Source: Cytidiella melzeri
Taxonomy: Eukaryota; Basidiomycota; Agaricomycetes; Polyporales; Irpicaceae
NCBI GenBank assembly: GCA_022592445.1
Contig: JABYQR010000007.1
Span: forward strand, 124,001 to 188,000
Direction: 5' to 3'
Length of the DNA: 64,000 bases
Made by a program: the position numbers and the translations under genes. Under the pieces are notes generated by a model. The model searched no databases, had not been told where the DNA came from, and saw only the letters and a list, made by a program, of their open reading frames with translations. Every line of letters starts with the position of its first letter. Position 1 is the first letter of the stretch. Of the stretch, positions 32,831 through 44,700 are shown piece after piece.

Positions 32831-33053
32831 TGTGATACACATATAAGGAAAGGAGCACATCAGCGCATCAATTGATAGGTACTGATAATAAGTGCTGGAA
32901 TAAGCGCCTGATAAGTGCCAGATAAGCGCTGGATAAGCACCTAAATAGACGCCGGATAAGCACTGGATAAGCACTGGATAAGCGCTTAAATATTTCCAAT
33001 AATACCGTTGCCTGGTAAGGCAAGTCTTGTAGAAACATTAAAAATCTGTGACA
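32831..33053 (+). repeat. 215-bp repeat with GATAAGCGC array, copy 3
   Basis: Begins TGTGATACACATATAAGG and ends AAAATCTGTGACA. The array of GGATAAGCAC/GGATAAGCGC units is at 32890-32990. It adjoins the foldback MITE on the left and the LINE relic on the right. Confidence 0.72.
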
Positions 33054-33069
33054 GCTGGAATCAATTGGT

Positions 33070-33474
33070 TCACTTGGTATGGGCATCAAGTATGGTTTGT
33101 TTGAGTATTGTCTCAGCCCACAATTGTGTCACTGTGTAGGAGTTAAAACAATTTGCAGCTAGGTCTGAGGTTCTTGTTTCCACCAGATTAGCCCATTCAA
33201 AAGTGCCTACCATAGGGTTCATGATCAGGAACACAAGGAGTTTGTTTTGTCCAAACAACTGTGGCCAGCTTTGGAAATCTGCAGAGTCCATACCTGCAAG
33301 AGCTGCTAGTTCCTCTTGGTTGTATGGGTCAGGTGGTCTCCAAGCATGGTACCATAGAAGACACTCTTCCAGCAAATGCCTTGGAGTTTCCGCAGCACCA
33401 CACGCACATTCTGCGGGGCCCTCCAGGTAAAGTCTTTCATGGAACTCACCAATAGGCTTGTGTCTATCCTTGAG
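33070..33474 (-). pseudogene. C-terminal relic of a non-LTR (LINE) retrotransposon-like protein
   Basis: One minus-strand frame reads IGEFHERLYLEGPAECACG, AAETPRHLLEECLLWYHAW, RPPDPYNQEELAALAG. The CxCGxxETxxHLLxxC pattern is the zinc-binding tail after the RNase H region of many fungal LINEs. No reverse transcriptase remains here. A small second fragment is at 19388-19430. Confidence 0.55.
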
Positions 33475-34036
33475 GGGTTCTCTTGCAAGGCTCCAGCTTA
33501 CCCTAACCCTAGAGAGGTGACGAGTCTCTTTAAGGCAAGCACAGATACACTGCAGGTTCTTGCCAAGACCTCAACCCATGTGAACTAGGCTGTTTCAGGT
33601 ATAAGGTTCTTTACTGTTCTAGCTGCTGAATGTCTGGGATGAAGTTAGAACTCAACAGAGTCTACACTATTCCTATTATAGGAACTTCACCAGAGGTTAC
33701 TATGCCACCTTGGAGTTTGGAGTTGAGATGATTCCCATGCAAACCTACTTTATTAAGGCAGGACACCAGCTCGGCCTGACTGTTTGTGACATGTAGAGTT
33801 AACTCGGGAGCCTTTTTGACCCAAGCTTTCCCTTCATGTCTACCGGCCAGCTTTGAGACAATGCTTCAGCTTAATGCTTTTTGTTAACCTTTCTCTACTT
33901 CTTCACTAAGGACAGGACAGTTCTCACAGTAGATCCAGATCATCCAACCATTCACAGCTGCATTACCAAACCTGGGATGTTTGCACACCCATATCACCTA
34001 GCAACCAGGAGTCCAGTCTAGGCTCCTTTCCACAGC
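33475..34036. other. Unassigned repeat-rich gap
   Basis: No intact gene. It is probably further decayed LINE sequence upstream of the relic on the minus strand. It ends at the target duplication of a solo LTR. Confidence 0.3.
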
Positions 34037-34041
34037 ATACC

Positions 34042-34782
34042 TGTTACGAACGGTCTTCACACCCTATTATTTTCCTTTACTTCTTTGATTACCTTGATAA
34101 CCAGTTATCTTCTTTACAATTGCCTTGACGATCCAACTCGTCTTTCCTTCATCATTCCCTGATCCACATCGCCTCCGTTCAACATGGACTATTATGTTAC
34201 CAGTTGCCTTCTGATGTTTATTCAAATCTCGGACCTAACCCCGATTGGTTACCATTGCCTTGGTTCAACCCTCGGCCTTTCCATACCTCCGTTACCACTC
34301 CATCGGGTCCAACCCCGTCTATCCCCTGTTTCGGATCCAACTCCGTCTATCCCCTGTTTCGGATCCAACTCCGTCTATCCCCTGTTTCGGGTTCAACCCC
34401 TTCTCTATTGATTCCTGCCTCATGTTTCACCTTTCTATTGTTTCTTGTTTCCACACCTTAACGGTCTTTTCTCTCATTGGCTTTCCAGAGTAGTGGTTAT
34501 TCTCTCTGTATTGTTTTTCCTTTCTGTTTCTCCGATTCGCTACCACTACCTCGGACTGGTCCAAAAGTAGTTAGGTCAACATGTATAAATAGCCGCTAGA
34601 CATGGGGGCTAGAACCTCAGTCTATCCACTTCGTATCAATATTCCTTCTATCGAACCATCATCTGTCTGCCACTGTGCTTGACAGCGACCGCGCGGCCTA
34701 GACCATCATCAGACCTTGAGTGTAGCTACACCAAGGGGTTCTGACCTGACAACTTGTCCCTTGACGATAGTCGGTCTTAACA
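34042..34782 (+). mobile_element. Solo LTR of a second retrotransposon family
   Basis: 741 bp, starts TGTTACGAACGGTC and ends TCGGTCTTAACA. It is flanked by the 5-bp duplication ATACC (34037-34041 and 34783-34787). A TATA box (tgtataaatagc near 34583) gives the plus orientation. A 28-bp tandem repeat lies inside it. No internal coding region accompanies it here. Confidence 0.9.
34305..34404. repeat. 28-bp minisatellite within the solo LTR
   Basis: Three full units and part of a fourth, each starting GGATCCAACTCCGTC or GGGTCCAACCCCGTC and ending TATCCCCTGTTTC. Unit starts are 34305, 34333, 34361 and 34389. Located upstream of the TATA box, it may act as a promoter repeat. Confidence 0.9.
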
Positions 34783-34787
34783 ATACC

Positions 34788-35629
34788 CTAACCCGGAAGG
34801 TAAATCATGGATGGGAATCAACTTAAGCCTGGAAGTGTCAATTTTAACGCTCCGAACCAACAAGGGATTTAGTCCTCTCGGGCCAGACACTGGTGACTGT
34901 CCAGCGCTGCTACAGCTTAATAGTTACTAAGCACCTGGTGCCCTAGGTATACCACCTTCCCATTCCTCGGCATGTGGTTTGTTTAAGCTCTTAGGCACAG
35001 ATTCCCACATGTCTTCAGTCCTTGTCTCGCCACATCTGACACAAGCAGCATATACTCAGGAGTTATATGTGACTAACCCTAGCCTTCAGCTAGTGTGTCA
35101 GATGGTTTTTCAAACATTCCCCAATTAAGTTCCCCTATCTGATCATGTGTGCACAGTCCCTTTCAGGCTGGGATGACCCTGCATTTATACACTTGTTGCC
35201 CCAGGGCTGGCCCACTCAGAATTCAATCCTTCCTTGAGGTATCCAATCCTAGACCCATAGGTGGAATGCTACCCCTACCAGGACGCCTACTGTGTTTGTG
35301 TGAGTGATGGAAGTGCATCTGATTTTTTTTGCAATGACCATATAAAATGTGTGCCCTTCACCCTGAATACAAATGACACCACAACTCACTACAGGGTCAT
35401 GAAGATATGCATTGACTGTTTTGAGATGAATATCTGCAGGTGAGCTGCTGTAGATACAGTAGCAGAAAAGTCTTGCAACACCGCAAGCGTGCAACTTTTT
35501 TCTTGTTGTACAAGCTTATCATTGTGTAGTTTCATTTTTATTCATTATCACACATTTTATACTTTCTATAAATAAAGTTTCTAAATAAATTTTCTGGTAA
35601 AATTGCATTAAACCATTGCACGCATGAGA
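34788..35629. other. Unassigned gap between repeats
   Basis: No coding region or repeat was recognised. AT-rich from about 35500. Confidence 0.3.
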
Positions 35630-37345
35630 GACTGTGCCAGTGGCGATGCAACTGATTGTTTCACAAAGTTCCACAAACATGAGTTGCTTTCTGAGCAAGA
35701 GTTACCATTAGAACACAGTCTGTGGCAGTTCCAATGAGGATGAGGCAGTTCATACATCAACAGGACACATCTGACATGTTCTGGGAGTTGATCCTAACAG
35801 AAAATTTCCAACTCCTCTATTTTTAGAGCATGTAAGCTGATTTGCATCAGCAGTGTGACACAGAGACGGGGCTCGACGTGACAAACAGGGACACAAAGTG
35901 GAAAACGACGAGGAGCTGGTGGCAGGGGTAGAGCACAATGCTTTCACCAGCTATCAGACTTTGTTCAAGTTTGCTAGCCCAGTAAAGACCAAGTTAGTAT
36001 TCTGACTACCAGCTATGTAGTACAGAGGGGGTTTTGCTAACCTAGCCCAGTGAAGACCAAGAGATCGAGATGGGGGGCTAGGAGTGTACATGCAGTATCT
36101 TATATAGACTTCAGGGACCTGCGCACAGACCATGTTAAGGGCAGGCTTTGCAAGAAGCCGTGTGAACGAAGAACAATAGAACTAAAGGAAAACGATAGCT
36201 ATTGTCTAGACTTTGCCAAGAACTCTACTCATGAGAAAATCTATCTGAAAGGAGACCAACTATTGTATTCCATTCCCACACCTGTGAGAACATTCTTCCA
36301 TAAAGAGAACAATAGGGAAAGAACAAAAGGAGTCCATGTGAACAGTATCTATGATGTCAAACCCTATCTATGGGCTGAGCCATGTGATTGTAGCCATGTG
36401 GTCTTACATAAGCTGAGTCACATGTCACTGTGATGTAGCAGCAAGTAACGTGACCATGTAGAGCATCTAAGCCACGTCATACGGGTGCTTAATAGACGTG
36501 CAGGGAGTTTGTGCAGAGAGGGTTACAACTGGGTTGCAGCCCGAGGTTTTACAGATAAAAACAAGAGGTAAATTGCAAAGAATAAGGGCTAGTTGGGCCA
36601 TTCGCAACACAGTGAGTTCTCATTAAGCACTACAATCAATTGCTGCATCAGGACCGAACCCAGAACAAGATTAATTACAAGATAAAAAAAATCCCCTTGC
36701 CACCAGTGCTGACTACCTTTATTCATGTATGCTTGCTCTGCCTGCAACCAAACTTGTCAATTGTAATACATTTACTTTATCCCACATCAATCTGCTCATT
36801 AAAGTTTTACTAATAGCAAATGTATGTACTACAGTAAATATGCATTATTCAATTACTTGGTAAGGTTATTACCAGGAACAAAGTTGTTTACTGAAGTTCT
36901 TCTTGGTAGATTCACTTGTCTAAGAAACTATTCAGGCTATATAACCTATTTGATTTGCTGCTACCAGTAACATAATCACCTGTCAAAGTAGCTATTCCAA
37001 ACAAAATAACTTGATCAATAATAAAGGTAGTCAACAATGGTGGCAAGGGGATTTTTTTGATCTTGTAATCAATCTTGTGCTGTGTTTAGTCCTGATGCAA
37101 CAATTGATTGTAGTACTCAATGAAAACTCACTGCTGATGCAAATCAGCAAGAAAAAAAATGGAGGAGTTGGAAATGTTCTGTTAAAATTAACTCCTAGAA
37201 CATGTCAGATGTGTCCTGTTGATGTGTGAACTGCCTCATCCTCATTGGACCTGCCACAGACTGTGTTCTCATGGTAACTCTTGCTCAGAAAGTCATTAAT
37301 TTTTGTTGAACTCTGTGGAACAATCAGTTGCAGTGCCACTGCTGC
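35630..37345. mobile_element. Long terminal-inverted-repeat element with an inserted solo LTR
   Basis: The left arm (about 35630-35855, continued at 36610-36722) is an inverted copy of the right arm (about 37015-37345). Shared blocks include ctttctgagcaagagttacc, aatgaggatgaggcagttca, acatctgacatgttct and aaatccccttgccacca. The arms are about 330 bp around a loop of about 290 bp, giving an original element near 0.95 kb. The solo LTR at 35856-36609 sits in the left arm. No transposase is encoded. Confidence 0.75.
35856..36609 (-). mobile_element. Solo LTR of the Ty3 family, third copy
   Basis: 754 bp. On the minus strand it starts TGTTGCGAATGGCC and ends GTCTCTGTGTCA. The 5-bp duplication is CAGTG (35851-35855 and 36610-36614). 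In sequence it groups with the copy at 14610-15366 rather than with the full element. Confidence 0.92.
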
Positions 37346-38717
37346 TGCAACAAAAAAAATTATGTGCTCCCAAAATATAGGGGCTGGAATTGTCTGGTCA
37401 GAATTAGCTCCCAATACACTAATAATTCTTGCTCAGAGAGCAAAGAACATTTGGGGATTGCTGTACAAGATTCTACAACTGGTGTACATGGCTACAATAA
37501 ATTTGAGTGCCTGGCCAGGGTGTGACATCATGTTGCTCTTGTGTAGGCAAGTATAAGAGCAGAGTTTTTGATAGCAAAAGAAATCTTTCTGGAACTTACA
37601 ATGCAGACCATTCTTAAGTGCACAACTGGAGGTGTTTCAGGTCCTGATTGATGTTCCTACCATATCAGGTGATGTAATTGGTGCCATGTAGGTGTTTCAG
37701 AGCAACTTACTTCCTGTTGCAGTACATAGCAACTGAAGGCTGTACTCTGCACTATCGTTAGGACATATTGTTGCGGTAACAGAATCACTGTGTAGTCTCA
37801 AAGGCAATGCATGTGATCAGCCTCAGAGGCTGTGGACCTCACTCAGGCTGGGCTGTACGTCCAAGCTTTGGCTTATCTATTGCCAAATGCCAATCCTTGC
37901 AGATCAGCTAGCAAGGAGTGGTAGTGTTGTATTGGCCCTCTCTCAAGTTTAAGAGTTCAATCTGTTGAACACTCATACTGGCAAGGTCAAATAAGATGTC
38001 AGAGAATGTTTCCCATCATCCCCCTCTTCTGCAGTTTGCCACTGGGGGCACAGCCACTAAAAGAAGTGTTTTACCGCTGGCTCAGGCAATCCACATTGCA
38101 CCAAAGCTTGGGCAATGAAAAATGTGTGCACATCATGTGAAATTGATGCAGGTGCATATCACATAAAGTGTGGTGTCTACACAAATAATAATGAATACAG
38201 AGAGAACAAGACAACGATGAAGGAGATGATTACTTGAAAATGATATGTTGTTACAACATTGTAATTGTGAGTGAAATTGCAACTTTGCCTCTTACCATTG
38301 ATTGCAACTTCAGGATCATGGACTGAGCCGGAAATGCACTACACATGTTCTTGTGGAGACAGGCTTTGCCTAACCACTGTAACAAGATTGTGTATGGCCG
38401 TAATGACGCCTTCCCTGAGCTGCCAACAAGCCTTTTCTTGCCTGTATTGCATGAGCTTATGAATATAGACAGACTCAGTCGAGTGGGTGCGTTGTGTGAT
38501 GCTCCATATGTGTGCTTCTTGCTTGTTTTGTCCTTGCAGTTTACCAGTTGACATCAACATCCATTGCCATTATGCGCAAGTGTTGCCTCAAAAGACTGAA
38601 GCACAGCAAAAATCAGTTCAGAAATACTAGATAAACATACCACAAAGCTTTACATTAAGTCTTCGTCGCTGAGAGGGGCTGCTTCATGATGCCATGCAGC
38701 CGACGCATTATCACAAT
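37346..38717. other. 1.4 kb gap without recognised genes
   Basis: AT-rich with many stops in all frames. No family was recognised. It probably belongs to old transposon sequence. It ends at the AAT duplication of the Harbinger-type MITE. Confidence 0.3.
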
Positions 38718-38752
38718 AGGGTCGTTTAGAGTTGGCGCAGCGCCGCCGCTCG

Positions 38753-39508
38753 TGTCATGGATGGCCTGACTAGCCCTTAATTTTCGCAATTTACCTCTTG
38801 TTTTTATCTGTAAAACTCCGGGCTACAACCTAGTTTCAATTCTCTCTGCATAAACTCCTTTGCACGTCTATTAAGCGCCCGTATCACGTGGCTTAGACGC
38901 TTCACACGGTCACATTACTTGCTACTACGTCACACTGGCATGTGACTTAGCTTAAGTAAGACCACATGGCTACAGACACATGGCTCAGCCCATAGCTAGG
39001 GTTTGACGTCATAGATACCATCCACATGGGCTCCTTATTGTTCTTTCCCTATTGTTCTCTTTATGGAAGGATGTTCTCACAGGTGTGGGAATGGAATACA
39101 ATAGTTGGTCTCCTTTTAGATAGATTCTCTCACGGGTAGAGTTCTTGGCAAGGTCTAGACAATAGCTATTGTTCTCCTTTAGGTAGTTCTTTTGTTCTTC
39201 GTTCACACGGCTTCTTGCAAAGCCTGCCCTCAACATGGTCTGTGCGCAGGTCCCTGAAGTCTATATATACTGCTGCATGTACGCTCCTAGCCCCCATCTC
39301 GACCTCTTGGTCTTTACTGGGCTAGGTAAGCAACCCCCTCTTGTACTACATAGCTGGTAGTCACAATACTAACTTGGTCTTTACTGGGCTAGACATCTGT
39401 ATAAGGTTTATAGCTGGTGAGAGTATTGAGCTTCACGCCTACCACCACCACTTCGTCGTCATCCACTTCGTGTCCCTGTTTGTCACGTCGAGCCTTGTCT
39501 CCGTGTCA
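38753..39508 (+). repeat. 5' LTR of the Ty3 element
   Basis: Starts TGTCATGGATGG and ends CTCCGTGTCA. The TATA box TATATATA is at 39262-39269. The predicted transcript start region lies about 30 bp downstream and overlaps ATCTCGACCT at 39296-39305. Confidence 0.95.
39296..39305 (+). promoter_or_regulatory. Predicted transcript 5' end, complementary to the primer-binding region
   Basis: The decamer ATCTCGACCT lies 27-34 bp after the TATA box. It is an exact complement of 39511-39520, two bases inside the internal region. In Tf1-type elements the first bases of the RNA fold back to the primer-binding site and prime reverse transcription. Confidence 0.6.
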
Positions 39509-39510
39509 TT

Positions 39511-39520
39511 AGGTCGAGAT
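39511..39520 (+). other. Candidate self-priming primer-binding site
   Basis: AGGTCGAGAT directly follows the LTR with a 2-nt gap. No tRNA 3' end match (TGG...) is seen at this place. It pairs perfectly with the predicted RNA 5' end at 39296-39305. Confidence 0.6.
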
Positions 39521-39653
39521 TGTTGTGAAACCCTGGGTTCCCCCATTCCCACCGTTTAAAAAAGTTTATTCCTGTTTGACGAGTACGTCTCCGGTCTTTC
39601 CATACCGTTGAGCTACTACTTACGTCGTCCGTTTCTACCCCCTGCATTGTTCA

Positions 39654-40382
39654 GTGCCTAAGGACACGCGCACCCGTTTTTCCAAGGACCTCTCTACGAA
39701 CGAGCCTCAGCTCAAGAGGTGCCTCCCCCCATCTTTCCTCGACGCTCTCGCTGCCAAGCGTACGAGCGGTCAACCTCATCGCTGGTTTGACAAAGACCTC
39801 GTCAACGTCGCGAAGTACGTATCAAAGAAGCCGCCTGTCAAAGGCATCACCCTCACCGTCCCCTCTTACGAGGAAAATCGACAACTTCGCGCTTCTGCCC
39901 GAGCATACGGAGAACGTGCAGCCGAGGAACGTGCTCGCACTCTTGCTGAGCAACAAACTCACAAGCCGACTCTCGCTGAGCGACTTGCCAAACTCCCTCC
40001 GCCCACTCCCGCTCCCGCTGCACCCAAACCGGTACTGATAGACTTCAAGAAGTTATCACCGGTTGACCTCATCGGCATCTCCAGGCCGAAGCTTACCGCT
40101 GTCCGTACCCGCTTGCAAGCTTTAACAGAGCTACAAGAACTTCTCAACTGCGCAGACCCCGACCATCGTCGTGCGCTACTCCACCTCGTCAACAAAGTCA
40201 ATCGCTTCCTTAACTGACTTGACGAGCTCGCACCTGTCACAGCTGACCGTGAGTGGCAACTCCTAGACTGGGGTTGCAAAGCAATTGGGAAAGTCTCGTT
40301 TAAGCAACTTCGCAAGAACTATAGCAAAGTTCTTGCGCAACTTAACGTAGTTAATAACGATAGCTACTTCGAGTGGATCTAG
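39654..40382 (+). pseudogene. Extra ORF ahead of gag, no ATG and one in-frame TGA
   Basis: An open frame of about 240 codons: GTG at 39654, then PKDTRTRFSKDLSTNEPQLK, PHRWFDKDLVNVAKYVSKK, KKLSPVDLIGISRPKLTAV, to NKVNRFLN, TGA (40215-40217), and on in the same frame as LDELAPVTADREWQLLDWG and NNDSYFEWI to the stop at 40380-40382. No Met codon occurs in the frame before the TGA; a plausible splice acceptor (ttgttcag) ends at 39653. It resembles no family I know. It could be an accessory ORF of this lineage, translated from a non-AUG start or a spliced RNA. Confidence 0.5.
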
Positions 40383-40456
40383 ACAGTCCACAGTTTGTTG
40401 CCCACTACGTCTTGTAATAATTGCATACATTTCTCCTCCTCATCACCAAAAATGAC

Positions 40457-41715
40457 ATGGATCCCAACCAGCCCACCGCCCCTGCTGCCCCAGCTGCCCC
40501 AGTCGCCAATCTGAGCCAGCAAGATGTCCTAAATATGTTGGGCGTCTTGACACAAAGGATGGTTGACCTTACCAATCAGGTGGCTGCACTCGCCGCTGTA
40601 CAGACGCCAGCAGTTGTCGCTGCTACTCACGGCTCCAGGGAACGGAGTATCGTCGAGAAGCCGGTCTCCTTTAAGGGGAAAACCTCGTCAGAAGCCAGGC
40701 TCTTCCGACACGCGTTCATCGTCTGGGCGCAGAATCAGGGCAAAGCATTCTTCCAGCAGGATGCCCAAGGACAAGTCCGGCTGGATAACAACGGCGCGAG
40801 GATCTTTGATCCTCACAAACTCATCACCAGCACCCTATCATTCATGCAAGAGGACACTGCCGACTGGGCTCGCCCCACATCAAGGAGCTGGCCAACTCCA
40901 AACCAGCATTCGGTAACAACTGGGACACTTTTATCGAGGCCTTTAAGGCCAAATTTGAGCCCATTGACGCAGTCATGGAAGCCAAGACTAAGGTTACCGG
41001 CATGAAGCAGGGTAACAAAACATTCGCCGCCCACATCTTGGAGTTCGAGACCTGGGCCCCTTGCACTGGCTGGAGCCAGCAGGACCTTTTCGACCGTCTC
41101 AAGTCAAGCTTGAGTACGGAATACCTTCAGCGCGTCTCCTACTTCCAGACCCGCGCCACAACTTACGACGCACTGAAGGACCAGTGCAAGGCAGTAGACG
41201 CTCAGCTGGCGGATCTACGCAACAGTACTGGGAAGGTCATGGTAGACAGTTCCTCGGGACATGGCAAGTCCCACCAGCAAGCGTTCCGTGATCCCAATGC
41301 AATGGAGATCAACGCATCCCGTTTCTCCGCCTCGTTTGACTCGCTCTTTGCGGGTCTGGGCAAACAGGAGATCTTCCAGAAATGGAAGAAGGAGATGAGC
41401 AAGCGCTGCTCGGTTTGTGGATCTGAGAGTCACAAGAAGAGGGACTCAAAGCACCCCGATGACCCGGTCTGCAACCACTGCGGTGGCACTGGTCACTGGG
41501 GGGCAGTTTGCCTAAAACGGCTCCAAGGCGTCCCTAAGGGACAAAAGGTTGCCGCTACCTCGTCGACATCGTCGACTACTACTACAGCCAAGCAAGACGC
41601 GTCCAACGACAAGGATGCTAAAATTGCTGCGCTCAAGGACATGCTTGACATCCAGAAAAGCAAATGGATGAAATGGCAGCAAAAATTAATGCGGTTTTTT
41701 GAAGCGGACTCGTGA
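40457..41715 (+). pseudogene. gag of the Ty3 element, one frameshift
   Basis: Starts MDPNQPTAPAAP with a helical LNMLGVLTQRMVDLTNQVAA segment, then capsid-like VSFKGKTSSEARLFRHAF and, after the shift, FIEAFKAKFEPID, and ends past a CNHCGGTGHWGAVC zinc knuckle. The frame shifts in the C-run at about 40873-40876; the pattern fits loss of one base. The gag stop (41713-41715) overlaps the pol frame. Confidence 0.85.
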
Positions 41716-44700
41716 CACAGCCACAGCTGCAAGTCCCCCTGATACCCTGTCCTTGTATCCTTCATCGTCTTCCTCGTCTTCTGCCTCGTGTACCATAGCA
41801 ACTTCGTGCCCGTCGTCTACTGTCTCTGCATGTACTATATCGTCTCTAGACCGGTTATCGTCTCATTTCCGAATACATGTACTAGTAAAAGGTCTGAATA
41901 GAAGCATTCGCATTCCTGCCATGATCGATTCAGGAGCTACAGCTTTATTCATCAGTCATCAGTTCGTCAAAAAGCATAAGATTATCCAGCACCCGCTCGA
42001 AAGGGTTATCTCATTGCATAATATCGACGGAACTAAGAATAAAGCTGGCGGATTAACGCACTTCGTTCGCCTTACACTTACTGTTGGAGACCACACAGAA
42101 AAGGCAGAGTTTCTTGTCACGGACTTGGGTCCAGAAGACATCATACTTGGGCTACCATGGCTCAAACGCGTAAACCCTACCGTCAACTGGGAAAAAGGAG
42201 AAATGACAATTCCGAGCGGCTCGGAAGAATCTCCTGCTGAACCTTTCCAGAAGGTTGACGGTAATCGCAAAGAACGTAGGCAGTGGGTCAAAGCCGGTAT
42301 TATCCAAGACACCACTGACGAAGTCTGGTGTATGGCCGGCTTCACCTACTCTACTAAGCTTGCTGCCGAAGCAAACGAAGCTAAAGCTCATCGCTCCTTC
42401 GAAGACATTGTTCCTCAGAGTACCATAGACACGCTAAAGTCTTCTCTGAGGAAGAGTCTAATCGGCTACCCCAGCATCAACCCTGGGACCATTCGATTGA
42501 TCTCAAACCAGACGCTCCTGAGACTATCAAATCGAAAGTTTATCCTATGCCCCTGAACGAACAAGCCGAGCTTGACAAGTTCATTCAGGAGAACCTAGCA
42601 AAAGGTTACATCACACCTTCTAAGTCTCCGATGGCTTCTCCAGTCTTCTTCATCAAAAAGAAGGATAACAAACTCCGACTTATTCAGGACTATCGAAAAC
42701 TCAACGACATCACTGTGAAGAACCGCTACCCTCTACCGCTTGCCACCGACATCATCAACAAGCTTAAGGGTGCAAAGATCTTCACCAAATTCGATGTTCG
42801 TTGGGGATATCACAATGTCCGCATCAAAGAAGGAGACGAGTACAAAGCGGCTTTCGTTACCAACCGAGGACTCTTCGACCTAAAGTCATGTTCTTCGGTC
42901 TCACGAACTCACCCGCTACCTTCCAAGCTCTGATGGACAACATCTTCGCCGACCTCGTGGCCGAGGGCAAGGTGGCTGTCTATCTAGATGACATCTTGAT
43001 CTGGAGTAACAACCTGACAGAGCACCGCAAGGTTGTTCATGAAGTCCTCGAGCGACTTCAGCAGCACGATCTGTATCTTCGTCCGGAAAAGTGCGAGTTT
43101 GAGAAATCTGAGATCGAGTACCTTGGATTGATCATTCGCGCCGGCGAAGTAGCTATGGACCCTGTCAAAGTCCAAGCAGTTTCTAAGTGGCCCACACCCA
43201 AAACCTCAAAGAAGTCAGAGGATTCATTGGGTTCGCCAACTTCTACCGCCGCTTCATTCAAGACTTCTCAAAGCACGCACGGCCTCTGCACGACCTGACT
43301 AAGAAGGACGTACCGTTCGTCTGGGGTCCAGCACAAGAGACTGCCTTCACGTTGCTAAAGAAGGCCTTTACCACTAAGCCTATCTTGGCAGTCTGGGACC
43401 CTGAACTCCCTACACGTCTAGAAGTCGATGCCTCGGGCTATGCGACCGGTGGAATCATCTCCCAGAAATCGAAGGAAGATGGATTCTACCACCCTATCGC
43501 CTACCGGTCCGCATCTATGACTGAAGCAGAGCGTAACTACGAAATCTTTGATCGGGAGATGTTAGCCATCACCGAAGCTCTCAAAGATTGGCGCCACTAC
43601 CTTGAGGGGCTCAAGGAACCGTTTGAGATCTGGACAGATCACGCAAACCTGCAGTACTGGAAGACTGCGCAACACCTCACTCGACGTCAAGCACGTTGGT
43701 CATTACTTTTGGCTGACTTTGACTTCGTGTTGGTACACAAGCCTGGTAGTACCATGATACACGCTGATCCTCTCTCTCGTCTTCACTCTCACGCTGTCAC
43801 GGACGAAGAAGACAACAAGGATCAGGTGGTACTGAAACCGGAACACTTCCGCATCCTCGCCACCAGTGCACTTGCCACTGCTTCTCCGCTCGAATCAAAG
43901 ATCCGAGAATGCACGGAACAAGAAGCAGAAGTCGCACAAGCTCTCGCTACCCTTCGAAAGAAGGGTCCTCGCAAACTTGTCGGCGGTTTACTCGAATGGG
44001 AAGAGAGTGACGGGCTCATCTATTACAAGGGAAAACTCTACATCCCTAACAACAAAGAGCTCCGTCACGAAATCGTCAAATCTTGCCATGACACACCCGC
44101 GGCTGGTCATCCGGGCAAACACGGCACCATAGAGCTAGTCTCACGACACTATTGGTGGCCAAAGATGAATGCCTTCGTCGAGACTTACGTACTAGGTTGT
44201 GATCGCTGTCAACGCTATAAGTCAGCTCCGCACCCTAAAGCAGTACTACAGCCTCAGGAAACTCCGGCGGACCTTGGGAACACATCGGAGTAGATCTCAT
44301 CACTCAGCTACCACCTTCTAAGGGATTTGATTCGATCGCGGTCTACGTCGACCATTACTCCGATCAAACGCACATCATCCCTACCACCACTAAGGTTAAC
44401 GCTGAGGGGATTGCCGATCTACATTACAAAGAAGTATTCCGACTTCACGGCATTCCCAAGAAGGTGTTCTCTGACCGAGGACCCCAGTTTGCAGCGCGCT
44501 TCATGCGTGCGCTCTATCACCGCTTAGGCATAGAGACTGGTTTTACGACCGCCTATCATCCGCAAGGAAATGGCAAAGTCGAACACAAAAACCAGGATAT
44601 CGAACAGTACCTGCGTCTATTCTGTCAGCAACGACAAGACGACTGGGTCGATCATCTGCCGGCGGCTGAGTTTGCACTCAACTCGCGAGTACATGCGGGT

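Noticed and set aside
34184..34493. Pro/Ser-rich frames in all three phases near 34.3 kb
   Set aside because: They are products of the 28-bp tandem repeat (unit length not a multiple of three).
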